Shown piece after piece: positions 54,196-63,994 of a DNA stretch of 64,000 nt. Position 1 is the first letter of the stretch. Each line of letters opens with the position of its first letter. The notes under the pieces were generated by a model that was not told where the DNA came from, did no database searches, and was given only the letters and a program-made list of their open reading frames with translations. The translations under genes were made by a program, and so were the position numbers. Source of the DNA: Posidoniimonas polymericola (GTDB lineage Bacteria; Planctomycetota; Planctomycetia; Pirellulales; Lacipirellulaceae); NCBI RefSeq assembly GCF_007859935.1, contig NZ_SJPO01000012.1, forward strand, positions 124,001 through 188,000, in the 5' to 3' direction.

Positions 54196-56217
54196 GTGGC
54201 TCGCACTGCGTCCTCAATCCGCTTTCTCATCGTGATCGCTCTGGCGAGCGTCTTCGCGCACGCGGCCACCCCGCTCCCGGCCAGCGGCCAGGGGTTCCTC
54301 GACCAATTCCAGAACAACAGCTTTGGGGGCTCCGCAGGCTTCGGCGCCAACGCCGACGAGCCGGTGTCGGTGAGCTCGCAGTTCACGCCAGCCACCGCCG
54401 ACCGCCCCGCCGTGCTCATGGTGACTGCCAAGATCGGCCCGGGCTGGCACGTCTACTCGCAGGAGCAGGGCAAGCTGCCAAGCGGGCTCGGCCCGCAGAA
54501 GACGACGCTCAAGCTGGCGGAGTCGCCTGAGTATCGATTGCTCGGCGGCTTCCGCGAGTTCCCCCTGCCCCACGAGCGGCTCGACACGGTCGTGTTCGAG
54601 GGCCTCATGCTCAAAGAACACGAGAACAAGGTGACGTGGTACGCCCCGATAGCGTTCGCCGACGGCGTCGACCCGGCCTCGGCAACGGTCAACGCGAAGC
54701 TCGACCTGCAGGCGTGCCACGACCAGCAGGGCTGCGTGCCGCAGAGCTTCGAGATCACCGCGCAGCTAGGCGACGGCGTGCCGATTGGCGAACTCGACAC
54801 GACTGCTCCGTCCGCCATTGCAGCAACGCCCGACCCGTCATCGCCGTCGCCGACGCCGCCTTCTAAGAGCGTGACCCCGGCCGAGCTCGCCGCGGCGGGG
54901 GCCGCCGCGGAGCCGTACAAACTGAGTGAGGTGCGGTTCCCAGAACAACCCGGCTCCGATTCGTTGCTCCGCAACCTGGTGCTGGCGTTTGGTGGCGGGC
55001 TGATCCTGAACCTAATGCCGTGCGTGCTGCCGGTGATCGGTCTGAAGGTGATGAGCTTTGTGCAGCAGGCCGGCTTCAGCCGCGCCAAGGCGTTCGAACT
55101 TAACCTGTGGTACTCGCTCGGAATTATTTCGGTGTTCTGGATCCTCGGGCTGCTCGCAATCTTTGCCGGCCTGTCGTGGGGCAAGCAATTCAGCAGCGTC
55201 GGATTCAACCTGGTGATGGCGTCGATCGTGTTCGCGATGGCGCTAAGCCTGCTGGGAGTGTGGGAGATCCACGTGCCGAGCGTCGTGGGCCGGGGCTCTA
55301 CCCACCAGGCGGTCGCCGGCGAGGGCCGCTCCGCCGCGTACTTCAAGGGCGTGCTAACCACCATGCTGGCGACCCCTTGCACCGGGCCCGGGATGGCGGT
55401 AGCGCTCGGCTGGGCGGTCCGCCAGTCGGGGCCCACGATCATGCTGGTGTTCACCGTGCTGGGCCTCGGCATGGCGTTCCCGTACCTGCTGATCGGCGCC
55501 TTCCCGAAGCTGGTCAACTTCCTGCCGCGGCCGGGCGAGTGGATGGTGACCTTCAAGCAGCTGATGGGGTTCGTGCTGCTGAGCACCGTGATCTTCCTGC
55601 TGTCGCTGGTCCCGAGCAACTATCTTTTGCCGTCGCTCTGCCTGCTGACCTCAATCGGGCTGGCGTGCTGGGTCTACTCGAAGATGCAAATCGGCGCCCC
55701 GATCGGCGAGCACACGCAGACCATCGCGCTGAGCGGCGCCATTGTGGCGGCCGGCGCCGTGTTCGCCTTCGCCTGGCTGGCGCCCGTGCTGTCCGACGAG
55801 AGCGAGGAGTGGCAGGCGTTCTCGCTCGCCAAGCTGAACCAGGTCGCTGTGGAGGAAGGCAAGACCGTGCTTGTCGACTTCGGCGCCGACTGGTGCGCCA
55901 ACTGCCAGGTGCTTGAGAAGACTGTGCTGCACACGCCGCCGGTCGAGCAGGCGATCAAGACGAACCGGATCGTGACGATGTTTGCCGACAACACCAAGTA
56001 CCCGCCCGAGATCGAGCAGACCCTCAAGGCGCTCCGCAGCAACGGCGTGCCGGTGATTGCCATCTTCCCGGGCGGTGCTCCGTACGAGCCGATTGTCTTC
56101 CGCGGCATTTACACTCAGGGCGACCTGACCGCGGCCATCGAAGAGGCCAAGACCCGTAAGCCAACCTCCGTGGCGAGTTCCACGCCCGACCGGCCGATCG
56201 CAACCGCGGCCCACTGA
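54196..56217 (+). CDS. DsbD-like thiol:disulfide transport protein
   Basis: A 673-residue three-part protein. An N-terminal exported DsbD-alpha-like domain (about residues 50-190) follows a signal peptide (FLIVIALASVFAHA). An eight-helix core carries the membrane Cys pair in LNLMPCVLPVIGLK and ATPCTGPGMAVALGW. A C-terminal thioredoxin domain has the CXXC pair Cys567/Cys570 in ADWCANCQVLEK. It passes reducing power from the cytoplasm to the periplasm. All redox Cys residues are present. The GTG at 54196 is the start. Confidence 0.92.
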   Translation: MARTASSIRFLIVIALASVFAHAATPLPASGQGFLDQFQNNSFGGSAGFGANADEPVSVSSQFTPATADRPAVLMVTAKIGPGWHVYSQEQGKLPSGLGPQKTTLKLAESPEYRLLGGFREFPLPHERLDTVVFEGLMLKEHENKVTWYAPIAFADGVDPASATVNAKLDLQACHDQQGCVPQSFEITAQLGDGVPIGELDTTAPSAIAATPDPSSPSPTPPSKSVTPAELAAAGAAAEPYKLSEVRFPEQPGSDSLLRNLVLAFGGGLILNLMPCVLPVIGLKVMSFVQQAGFSRAKAFELNLWYSLGIISVFWILGLLAIFAGLSWGKQFSSVGFNLVMASIVFAMALSLLGVWEIHVPSVVGRGSTHQAVAGEGRSAAYFKGVLTTMLATPCTGPGMAVALGWAVRQSGPTIMLVFTVLGLGMAFPYLLIGAFPKLVNFLPRPGEWMVTFKQLMGFVLLSTVIFLLSLVPSNYLLPSLCLLTSIGLACWVYSKMQIGAPIGEHTQTIALSGAIVAAGAVFAFAWLAPVLSDESEEWQAFSLAKLNQVAVEEGKTVLVDFGADWCANCQVLEKTVLHTPPVEQAIKTNRIVTMFADNTKYPPEIEQTLKALRSNGVPVIAIFPGGAPYEPIVFRGIYTQGDLTAAIEEAKTRKPTSVASSTPDRPIATAAH

Positions 56218-56339
56218 GCGAGTCGACCCCGGACGAAGGTCGCGTTCTCGGGGTCGGTGATGATCGAGATCGCGAGGCACAGGCGGCGGCTGCACGGACG
56301 GAGCTCCAGCGTCAGGCCCCCAGGCACGGCAACCGATCG

Positions 56340-57377
56340 CTAGGACGTAATTCGCCCGATCGCCCAGCTCTCTAGCCCCTGGTCGGCCAGCTGACTCCGA
56401 ACGCTGTCGGCGTAGTAGTCGCTGACGATCAGCGCCAGGCCGACGCCCATGTTGAACACGCGGGCCATCTCGTCGGCGTCGACCGAGCCGAGCCGCTGCA
56501 GCCAGGAGAAAACGGGCGGGACCGCCCAGGTGTCCGGTTCGATCTCGAGTTTTGCGCCGGCCGGCAGCACCCGCTCGATGTTCTCTTGCAGCCCGCCGCC
56601 GGTGATGTGGGCGATGCCGTGCACTACCTGCTTCTTGCGGTAGTGGCTCAGCACGCTGCGGACCGGCCGCACGTACAGGCGGGTCGGCTTCAGCAGCTCT
56701 TCGCCAACCGTGCAGCCAAGCTCGTCGACGTGGTCGTCGACCTTTAGGCCGGCGATGTCGAACGCGATCTTCCGCACCAGGCTGAAGCCGTTGGAGTGGA
56801 GGCCGCTCGACGCGACGCCCAGCACAACGTCGCCCGGCGCGATCGCCTTGCCGTCAATTAGTTTGGCGCGGTCGACCACGCCGACGCAGAAACCTGCCAG
56901 GTCGTAGTCGCCGCGGGCGTAGAGGTCGGGCATGATGGCGGTCTCGCCGCCGATCAGGCTGCAGTCGGTCTCTTCGCAGCCACGGCTGATCCCCTCGACC
57001 ACGTCGGCCAGCCGCTCGGGGTCGTCGTGGCTCATGGCGATGTAGTCGAGGAAGAACAGCGGCTCGGCGCCGGTGCAGAGGGCGTCGTTAACGCACATCG
57101 CGACCAGGTCGATGCCGACCGTGTTGTGCACCCCGGCCAGCTGGGCCGCCTTGAGCTTGGTGCCGACGCCGTCCGTGCAGGCGACCAGGACTGGGTCCTG
57201 ATAGTTGCGGGCGAAAAGCTTGCCAGCAAAATCGAGCTGAAATAGTCCCGCAAAGCCACCGTCCGCGGGCAGCACCCGCGGGCTGCGGGTGCGGTTCATC
57301 AGCGCCGGCAGGCGGGCCATCGACTGCTGGTAGAGTTCCAGGTCGACGCCAGAATCTTTGTAAGTTGCTTTCTGCAT
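56340..57377 (-). CDS. purM: Phosphoribosylformylglycinamidine cyclo-ligase
   Basis: A 345-residue AIR synthetase. Signature segments include [33 protein letters not shown] and [16 protein letters not shown]. It converts FGAM to AIR in purine synthesis using ATP. Length and motifs are typical, and the start at 57377 gives the usual [13 protein letters not shown]-type N-terminus. No other pur gene is adjacent. Confidence 0.95.
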   Translation of the reverse strand: MQKATYKDSGVDLELYQQSMARLPALMNRTRSPRVLPADGGFAGLFQLDFAGKLFARNYQDPVLVACTDGVGTKLKAAQLAGVHNTVGIDLVAMCVNDALCTGAEPLFFLDYIAMSHDDPERLADVVEGISRGCEETDCSLIGGETAIMPDLYARGDYDLAGFCVGVVDRAKLIDGKAIAPGDVVLGVASSGLHSNGFSLVRKIAFDIAGLKVDDHVDELGCTVGEELLKPTRLYVRPVRSVLSHYRKKQVVHGIAHITGGGLQENIERVLPAGAKLEIEPDTWAVPPVFSWLQRLGSVDADEMARVFNMGVGLALIVSDYYADSVRSQLADQGLESWAIGRITS

Positions 57378-57681
57378 TCGCCTTAGCGTCCGTTTCGCGG
57401 TCAGGAAACGGGATTCTAGAGGGCCCCCCCGCCCGCTGTCAAAGGGCCGCCAAGCAGCTGCCGATCCTGCTGCCTGTTTCGATAACGACCACCCGCCTGC
57501 GTAATCTGCAGAAGTCTTACCGGCTAGGCCGATTCTTACTTGGGAAGAAGTCGGCTACTATTTGGCGGGTGCTGGAGGTCTCCCTTGGCTTTTGACGAAG
57601 GTCAGAACACACCTCCCTCTTCAGGCTGGCGGCTGTGGGGAGTTTGTTGTTAGCAGGCTTCGTACCCTCGACGAGAACACC
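57378..57681. other. Intergenic region, no gene seen
   Basis: About 300 bp between divergent purM and the debranching-enzyme gene; promoters for both are expected here. No RNA or repeat recognised. Confidence 0.4.
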
Positions 57682-59799
57682 ATGACGCGTACGTCCCAGA
57701 CCCCGACCTCCCGCAAGCCTTCCGCCGACCCGTTGATGCCCCAGCCCAAGCCCATCCTGCAGTTCAACTACCCGCTCCCCTACGGCGCCGTCGTGCGCGA
57801 CGGCGGCGTCCAGTTCGCCATCTACAGCAAGTCCGCCACGTCGATGCGGGTGCTGCTGTACAACCGGGTCACCGACTCCGAGCCGAGCCGCAGCATCGAG
57901 TTCGACCCGCAGACCGACCGCTGGGGCGACATCTGGAGCATCTTTGTGCCCGAGCTGCCGATCGGGTCGCTCTACCACTTCCAGGCCGACGGGCCGTTCG
58001 CGCCCGAGCAGGGTCACCGGTTCGACGGCCACGCGCGGCTGATCGACCCGTACGCGCGGGCGCTGGCCGGCAAGTTCCAGCCCGGCCAGGACGGCATCGT
58101 CCGTCCGCCAAAGTGCGTCGTGGTCGACGACCACTTCGACTGGCAGGGCGACCGGCACCTCAAGCGCCCGCTCAGCGAAACCATCATCTACGAGATGCAC
58201 GTCCGGGGCTTCACCAAGAGCTCGACCAGTGACGTCGACCACCCGGGGACCTACCTCGGCGTGATCGAGAAGATCCCGTACCTGAAGTCGCTCGGCGTGA
58301 CGGCGGTCGAGCTGATGCCGGTCCACGAGTTCCCGACCGAAGAGAGCAACGGCAGCAAGAGCGAGCGGCCGAACTACTGGGGCTACGACCCGATGGCGTT
58401 CTTCGCCCCCCACCGCGGCTACGCCTACGGCAACAAGCCGGGCGCCCAGGTGCGGCAGTTCAAGGAGATGGTCCGCGAGCTCCACGCGGCGGGCATCGAG
58501 GTGATCCTGGACGTCGTGTTCAACCACACGTCCGAGGGGAACGAGCACGGCCCGACCTTCACCTTCAAGGGCCTGGAGAACAGCGTCTACTACATGCTGA
58601 ACCAGGACGGGAGCTACAAAAACTACTCCGGCTGCGGCAACACGGTCAACAGCAACCACCCGATCGCGCGGGAGATGATTTTCCACTGCCTGCGGCACTG
58701 GGTCTACAACTACCACATCGACGGCTTCCGCTTCGACCTGGCGAGCATCCTGCACCGCAACCGGCACGGCGACCTGGTGCCCAACCCGCCGCTGGTGGAG
58801 TACATCGCCGAGGACCCAATGCTGGCCGACACCAAGATCATCGCCGAGGCGTGGGACGCAGCCGGCGCGTACCAGGTCGGATCGTTCGCGAACCACCGCT
58901 GGGCGGAGTGGAACGGCGCGTACCGCGACAACATCCGCCGCTACTGGCGGGGCGACAACGGCATGACCGGCGCCATGGCGACCCGCCTGTCCGGCTCCAG
59001 CGACCTCTACCAGCCGAGCGGCAAGAACCCGTACCACAGCATCAACTTCGTCACCTCGCACGACGGCTACACGCTCAACGACCTCGTCAGCTACGAGCGT
59101 AAGCACAACATGGCCAACGGCGAGGAAAACCGCGACGGCGACAACAACAACTACAGCTCCAACTACGGCATCGAGGGACCGACCCGCCGGGTCGCGATCC
59201 AGGAGCTGCGGGTCCGCCAGGTGAAGAACATGCTCGCCACGCTGCTCCTCAGCCAGGGCACCCCGATGATCGTCTCGGGCGACGAGGTGCTCCGCACGCA
59301 GCGCGGCAACAACAACGCCTACTGCCAAGACAACGCCACGAGCTGGTTCGACTGGCGGCTGGTCTCACGCAACACCGAGATGCTCCGCTTCGTCGAGGCC
59401 CTCACCGCGTTCCGCGTCCACCAGCCGACGCTCCGCCGCGAGGCGTTCCTGACCGGCACCGCCGAACGCCCCAACGACCTGCCGGACGTCAGCTGGTACG
59501 GCACCGACGGCGAGGTGATCGACTGGCAGAGCGCCTACCACAGCATGACCTGCCTGCTCGGCACCAGCTGGCTGCGGGACCGCAACGCCCGCTGCGTGAT
59601 GATCCTGATGCACGCGGGCGGCAGCCCCCAGAACTTCATGGCCCCGCCGGCGGCCGAGAAGTTCAAGTGGCGGCTGTTCATCGACACCGCCAAGCCGTCG
59701 CCGAAGGACATCTACCCGGGCGCTACGGGTCCGGTGCTGATCAACGGCGAGCCGATCGAGCTCGACCACCACTCGCTGCGGTGCTACGTAGCGGTGTAG
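57682..59799 (+). CDS. glgX: Glycogen debranching enzyme (GlgX, GH13)
   Basis: A 705-residue GH13 enzyme with an N-terminal CBM48-like domain (about residues 30-140, GAVVRDGGVQFAIYSKSATS) and a TIM barrel. The GH13 regions are visible: DVVFNHTSEGN (region I), GFRFDLASIL (region II; nucleophile Asp352), IIAEAWDA (region III; acid/base Glu389) and FVTSHDGYTLND (region IV). It hydrolyses alpha-1,6 branches in glycogen. The ATG at 57682 is preferred over the frame opening at 57562. No other glg gene is in the window. Confidence 0.92.
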   Translation: MTRTSQTPTSRKPSADPLMPQPKPILQFNYPLPYGAVVRDGGVQFAIYSKSATSMRVLLYNRVTDSEPSRSIEFDPQTDRWGDIWSIFVPELPIGSLYHFQADGPFAPEQGHRFDGHARLIDPYARALAGKFQPGQDGIVRPPKCVVVDDHFDWQGDRHLKRPLSETIIYEMHVRGFTKSSTSDVDHPGTYLGVIEKIPYLKSLGVTAVELMPVHEFPTEESNGSKSERPNYWGYDPMAFFAPHRGYAYGNKPGAQVRQFKEMVRELHAAGIEVILDVVFNHTSEGNEHGPTFTFKGLENSVYYMLNQDGSYKNYSGCGNTVNSNHPIAREMIFHCLRHWVYNYHIDGFRFDLASILHRNRHGDLVPNPPLVEYIAEDPMLADTKIIAEAWDAAGAYQVGSFANHRWAEWNGAYRDNIRRYWRGDNGMTGAMATRLSGSSDLYQPSGKNPYHSINFVTSHDGYTLNDLVSYERKHNMANGEENRDGDNNNYSSNYGIEGPTRRVAIQELRVRQVKNMLATLLLSQGTPMIVSGDEVLRTQRGNNNAYCQDNATSWFDWRLVSRNTEMLRFVEALTAFRVHQPTLRREAFLTGTAERPNDLPDVSWYGTDGEVIDWQSAYHSMTCLLGTSWLRDRNARCVMILMHAGGSPQNFMAPPAAEKFKWRLFIDTAKPSPKDIYPGATGPVLINGEPIELDHHSLRCYVAV

Positions 59800-59949
59800 C
59801 CAGGCGGCGGCAGGCCAAACGCGTCGCGGAGGCGTGTCCCCGAGGGACTGGCCGGCGGCCGGTGACGGTGTTAATTTGCCATGGTTGGGCGGGACGCGTT
59901 CGTCGCGGGCCGCCCCATCCACGCCAGGCCAGCAACACCAGGGACCGCA

Positions 59950-61200
59950 GTGCCGCAGACCTCAGAGAAAATTGCCGTTATCGGGATCGGGGACGACGGG
60001 ATCGGCGCCGCCTCGCCCACCGTGCGTCAGCGGATCCTCGACGCGCAGCTCGTGCTCGGCTCCGACCGGGCACTGAAGCTCCTGCCGGAGGAGTGTCAGG
60101 CCGAGCGGCGCGTGCTCTCGGCCGACCTCGAGGACGTCGCGGCGCAGCTCGAGTCGGTCGGCTCCCGCCGGGCGGTGGTGCTGATCTTCGGCGACCCGAT
60201 GTTCTACGGCCTGGCGCGGTACGTCACGGAGAAGATCGGCAAGGACCGATTCGACGTCGTGCCGCACGTCAGCAGCATGCAGTTGGCGTTCGCCCGGGTG
60301 ATGGAGAGCTGGGACGAGGCCTACCTGACCAACCTGGCTAATCACCCCCTCGAAGCGATCCTCGAGCGGATCCGCACCGCCCAGAAGGTCGGACTGTTCA
60401 CCTCGCCCGCCCAACCGCCCAACAGGGTCGCCGAGGCGCTGCTGGCCAAGGGCATCGACTACTTCCACGCCTACGTCTGCGAGAACCTGGGCGCCCGCGA
60501 CGAGCGGGTCACACGGGGCACGCTCGACGAGATCGCCGCCCAGACGTTCGCCTCGCTCAACGTGATGATCCTGGTCCGCCAGCCCAACGCGCCGGACCGC
60601 CCCCGCGACGCCATCGGCCGGCGGCTGTTCGGCAACCCCGACGAGGCGTTCCTGCACTCCAAACCGAAGCAAGGCCTGACCACCTCCGCCGAGGTCCGCG
60701 CGTTGGCGCTCGCCCAGATGGACATCGCCGCGGGCAGCATCGTCTGGGACATCGGCGCCGGCAGCGGCTCGGTCAGCATCGAGGCGGCCCAGATCGCCCG
60801 CGACGGCGCCGCCTACGCCGTCGAAATGGACCCGGAGGACCACGGCCTGATCAAGCAGAACGCCGAGCGGTTTGACGTCGGCAACCTGATCGCTGTGCTC
60901 GGCAAGGCGCCCGACGCCTTTAACGACCTCCCCGATCCCGACGCGGTGTTCATCGCCGGCGGCGGACGCGAGGTGGCCCGCATCTGCACGGCGGCCTTCG
61001 AGCGGCTGCGGCCGGGCGGCCGCCTGGTGGTGAACCTGATCGCCATCAACAACCTGGCCGAGCTGTACGAGCAGATGGGCGCGGCCAGCCACAACTGCCG
61101 CGTGATGATGGTCAATATCTCCGAGGGCGCCGACCAGCTGGGGCGGCTGTCGTTCGAATCGCTGAAACCAAGCTTCCTGCTCAGTGTCGTGAAGCCGTAG
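59950..61200 (+). CDS. Precorrin-6Y C5,15-methyltransferase (CbiE/CbiT fusion, CobL-like)
   Basis: A 416-residue two-domain cobalamin enzyme. The N-terminal CbiE-like methylase starts EKIAVIGIGDDGIG (about residues 7-20) and has the IFGDPMFYGLAR loop. The C-terminal CbiT-like SAM methyltransferase has the motif VWDIGAGSGSVSIEAAQIA (about residue 265). Together they methylate C5 and C15 and decarboxylate precorrin-6. Other cob/cbi genes are not in the window. The GTG at 59950 is preferred because it directly precedes the conserved core; an ATG at 59881 would add 23 residues. Confidence 0.9.
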   Translation: MPQTSEKIAVIGIGDDGIGAASPTVRQRILDAQLVLGSDRALKLLPEECQAERRVLSADLEDVAAQLESVGSRRAVVLIFGDPMFYGLARYVTEKIGKDRFDVVPHVSSMQLAFARVMESWDEAYLTNLANHPLEAILERIRTAQKVGLFTSPAQPPNRVAEALLAKGIDYFHAYVCENLGARDERVTRGTLDEIAAQTFASLNVMILVRQPNAPDRPRDAIGRRLFGNPDEAFLHSKPKQGLTTSAEVRALALAQMDIAAGSIVWDIGAGSGSVSIEAAQIARDGAAYAVEMDPEDHGLIKQNAERFDVGNLIAVLGKAPDAFNDLPDPDAVFIAGGGREVARICTAAFERLRPGGRLVVNLIAINNLAELYEQMGAASHNCRVMMVNISEGADQLGRLSFESLKPSFLLSVVKP

Positions 61201-61317
61201 GGGCGCCCTGCGGACGGCCTGATCCGAACCATCAGGACCCGCCAGGGGTCCCCTCTTGAGGGGCGGTCAGCAGGACTTTCCAAGGTTGTGAGGATTCCCT
61301 ACAATCAGTGTTCCTCA

Positions 61318-61406
61318 GGAGAGGTGGCTGAGTGGTCGAAAGCACCGGTTTGCTAAATCGGCGTACGGGTCAAACTGTACCGCAGGTTCGAATCCTGTCC
61401 TCTCCG
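61318..61406 (+). tRNA. tRNA-Ser(GCU)
   Basis: The acceptor arms GGAGAGG and CCTCTCC pair perfectly. A D-arm (GCTGAGTGGTCGAAAGC), the anticodon loop TTGCTAA with anticodon GCT, a long variable arm (typical of class II tRNAs) and the T-arm GCAGGTTCGAATCCTGT follow. The discriminator is G and no CCA is encoded. Confidence 0.95.
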
Positions 61407-61433
61407 CTCTGGAGTGATCCAGCAGAATCGATC

Positions 61434-61466
61434 AAGGCGTGCGGCCAACGGCCGCACGCCTTTTTT
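61434..61466 (+). terminator. Intrinsic terminator after tRNA-Ser
   Basis: A perfect stem AAGGCGTGCGGCC / GGCCGCACGCCTT (61434-61446 and 61450-61462) with an AAC loop runs into six T residues. It lies 28 bp past the tRNA. Confidence 0.93.
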
Positions 61467-61589
61467 GTGCACTGAGTTCCTCCCGCAGTGCGTCGCCGTC
61501 GGTTGCGGCGTTCCCAAAGGCGCCGCGTCGAGACCCCAAAAGCGCCGCGCCAAGCCGAAAGCGTCGCGGGTCGAATGGGTCGATTCCAC

Positions 61590-61625
61590 AAAAAAAGCCG
61601 CGACCAAACTAGTGGTCGCGGCTTT
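61590..61625 (-). terminator. Intrinsic terminator after tRNA-Ile
   Basis: Stem arms AAAGCCGCGACCA (61594-61606) and its inverse (61613-61625) enclose a six-base loop. On the minus strand the stem is followed by a run of T residues (complement of A at 61590-61596). It follows the minus-strand tRNA-Ile by 9 bp. Confidence 0.92.
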
Positions 61626-61633
61626 CTGCGTAG

Positions 61634-61707
61634 TGGGCGTGCCAAGACTCGAACTTGGGACCTCAGCCTTATCAGGGCTGCGCTCTAACCAACTGAGCTA
61701 CACGCCC
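61634..61707 (-). tRNA. tRNA-Ile(GAU)
   Basis: On the minus strand the sequence begins GGGCGTGTAGCTCAGTTGG, has anticodon loop CTGATAA (anticodon GAT at 61671-61673), and ends with the T-arm CCAAGTTCGAGTCTTGG and acceptor CACGCCC. The discriminator is A and CCA is not encoded. The gene is solitary, not in an rRNA operon. Confidence 0.95.
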
Positions 61708-61915
61708 CCGGTCGGGGCGTCGCCCGAACGAGACTCGCTATTTTAGGGCCTGCTGGCAGGCTGTCAAACGCAAATGTGGCGTGCGGGCTAGCATTTTTCT
61801 AGCCGGAATCGGCCTGTACGCGGTCGGGCAATGTCGGAATAATCCGCCCCCGCTGACTCCCGCTCCGGCCCCCGGCCGGCGCGTCTCCCTACACCGAAAG
61901 ACCAGGGACGCACGG

Positions 61916-63799
61916 ATGCCCCACGCCCCCCTCCGTATCGGCGCCACCGCCGCCTTGCTGCTTGCCGCCTCGTCGCCGCTGACTGCTGCGCCGCCCACGC
62001 CCGAGCTGGCGCTGTCGATCAGCCCGCTGCACACCGTGGACTACGATCAGCCGACCAAGGACGAGATCAAGGCCTGCAAGGTCGAGCCGGAAAAGGTTGG
62101 TTCCGCCAGCTCGTGGGTGGTCCGCACGGCAGACGGCAAGCTGCTCCGCAGGTTCTCCGACACCAACGGTGACAACCAGCCCGACGCCTGGTGCTACTTC
62201 AAGGACGGCCTGGAGGTCTACCGCGACGTCGACACCAACTTCGACCGCAAGGCGGACCAGCACCGCTGGTTCAACACCGGCGGCATGAAGTGGGGCGTCG
62301 ACAAGAACCAGGACCAGGCCATCGACTACTGGAAGCGGATCTCGCCCCAAGAGATTGGCGAGGAGCTGGTCGAGGCGATCAAGACCAAGGACCAGGCCGC
62401 GTTCGAGCGGCTGCTGCTCAGCGAAGCGGAACTGCGTTCGCTCGAGGTCTCGCCGACGCTCCGGGCGCAGTTTGCGCGCCGCGTGCAAGAGGCCGCCAAG
62501 TCGTTTGGCGAGCTGGCAACGCGTCAGCAGACGCTCTCGGCGAGCAGCCGCTATATCGATTTCGGAGCGGCCCGGCCCGGCGCCATCCCCGTGCCCCCCG
62601 GCGAGGACGGCCCCGAGGCGATTGTCTACGAGGGGGCCTCGGCGCTGGTCGAAACCAACGGCAAGAGCGAGCAGCTGCAGCTCGGCGTGCTGATCCAGGC
62701 CGGCGAAGCCTGGCGGCTGGTCGACGCCCCGCAGATCGGCGGCGAAAACGTCGAGCTGTCGGGCGTGTTCGCCCTCAGCCGCTACTCCTCGACCAACCCG
62801 TCTGCCGCGGCGCCGCCGTCGGACAAGGTACAGGAGCTGATGGAAGGACTCGAGAAGCTCGACGCCCGCCGCGCGGGCCTGCCGCCACAGGAAGCGGCCA
62901 AGCTGATCGATCAGCGTGAAGAGCTGCTGCTGCAGCTTGTCCAGGCGACCGACGACCCGCAGCTCCGCGAGCAGTGGTTCACCCAGCTGGCCGACATGTA
63001 CAGCTCGGCCGCAATGGAGGGAGCCTACCCCAAGGGCGTGGAACGCCTGGATCAGCTCGGGAAGCTGCTAGTCAAAGAGAAGGCCAGCAGCGAGGTCACG
63101 GCGCACATCGCGTACCTGCGGATCTGGACGGACTGGATCCTGCAGAGCCAGAACCCGAAGCTCGACTTCGCAAGAGTTCAGGACAACTGGGTCAAGCAGC
63201 TGCAGTCGTTTGCTAAGCAGAACCGCGGGACCGCCGACGCCGCCGAGGCGTGCCTGCAGCTCGGCATGACGCTTGAGTTCGCCGGCGAGACCGACGAGTC
63301 GCTCGAATGGTACGAGACCCTTGCCAAAGAATACGCCGGCACGCCGCGTGGCGAAAAGGGCCGCGGCGCGGTGCGTCGCCTCAACTCGGTTGGCAAGCAG
63401 ATCTCGCTCAGCGGGCCGACGCTCGACGGCCGCTCAATCGACCTCAAGCAGCTCCGCGGCAAGCACGTGCTGATCCAGTACTGGGCCACCTGGTACCCGT
63501 CCAACAAGACCGAGATGGCCGTGATCAACCAGGCCCTTTCGAAGTACGCCAAGTCCGGCTTCACGGTGCTCGGCGTCAACCTCGACAGCTCGCCCGCCGA
63601 CGCCAAGGCCTACCTGGCAGAGAACCGTTACCCCTGGCCCAATATCTACGACCAGGACGGGCTCGAGGGGCGGCTCGCTACCGAGATGGGCGTGATGACG
63701 CCCCCGCTGATGATCCTTGTCAATGACAAGGGCGAGGTGGTTAACCGGAACGTCCACGTGTCGGAGCTCGACGCCGAGCTCAAACGCGTGCTCCGGTAG
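61916..63799 (+). CDS. Large exported thioredoxin-fold protein lacking CXXC
   Basis: A 627-residue protein with a signal peptide (IGATAALLLAASSPLTAA). The central region (about residues 40-340) includes an EF-like FSDTNGDNQPDAWCYF and VDTNFDRKADQHRW that resemble calcium-binding thrombospondin-3 or EF-hand loops. A helical TPR-like part (about 370-490) leads to a C-terminal TlpA/AhpC-type thioredoxin fold (about 500-620). At the active site the family reads WATWCGPC; here it reads WATWYPSN (Tyr527 to Asn530), so both Cys are missing. It is thus probably not a redox enzyme; it may bind a partner. The start at 61916 is chosen over 61781. Confidence 0.8.
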   Translation: MPHAPLRIGATAALLLAASSPLTAAPPTPELALSISPLHTVDYDQPTKDEIKACKVEPEKVGSASSWVVRTADGKLLRRFSDTNGDNQPDAWCYFKDGLEVYRDVDTNFDRKADQHRWFNTGGMKWGVDKNQDQAIDYWKRISPQEIGEELVEAIKTKDQAAFERLLLSEAELRSLEVSPTLRAQFARRVQEAAKSFGELATRQQTLSASSRYIDFGAARPGAIPVPPGEDGPEAIVYEGASALVETNGKSEQLQLGVLIQAGEAWRLVDAPQIGGENVELSGVFALSRYSSTNPSAAAPPSDKVQELMEGLEKLDARRAGLPPQEAAKLIDQREELLLQLVQATDDPQLREQWFTQLADMYSSAAMEGAYPKGVERLDQLGKLLVKEKASSEVTAHIAYLRIWTDWILQSQNPKLDFARVQDNWVKQLQSFAKQNRGTADAAEACLQLGMTLEFAGETDESLEWYETLAKEYAGTPRGEKGRGAVRRLNSVGKQISLSGPTLDGRSIDLKQLRGKHVLIQYWATWYPSNKTEMAVINQALSKYAKSGFTVLGVNLDSSPADAKAYLAENRYPWPNIYDQDGLEGRLATEMGVMTPPLMILVNDKGEVVNRNVHVSELDAELKRVLR

Positions 63800-63814
63800 C
63801 AGGTCGGGCGGCGG

Positions 63815-63994
63815 TTAGAACGAACCCCGGCGGAGCTTGCGGCCGGCAAACCCAAGCGTTACGCGACGCTGGTTGCGGCGGCGGGGACGGTTGGCCCGAT
63901 TGCGAGAATAGTCTTTCCGGCGGGGCTGGTCTTCGTAGCCGAGTCCCTCGCGGCTCTGTTCGTAAGCGAATTCAATATTTGCGTAGGTCAACAT
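63815..63994 (-). CDS. Small Arg-rich protein
   Basis: A complete 59-residue open frame from ATG at 63994 to TAA at 63815, at the right edge. It begins MLTYANIEFAYEQSREGLGY and ends in a strongly basic tail (KDYSRNRANRPRRRNQRR, then a final GRKLRRGSF). The basic tail suggests nucleic-acid or ribosome binding. It follows the thioredoxin-fold gene by 15 bp in convergent orientation. The upstream promoter is outside the window. It is too short to be sure. Confidence 0.5.
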   Translation of the reverse strand: MLTYANIEFAYEQSREGLGYEDQPRRKDYSRNRANRPRRRNQRRVTLGFAGRKLRRGSF

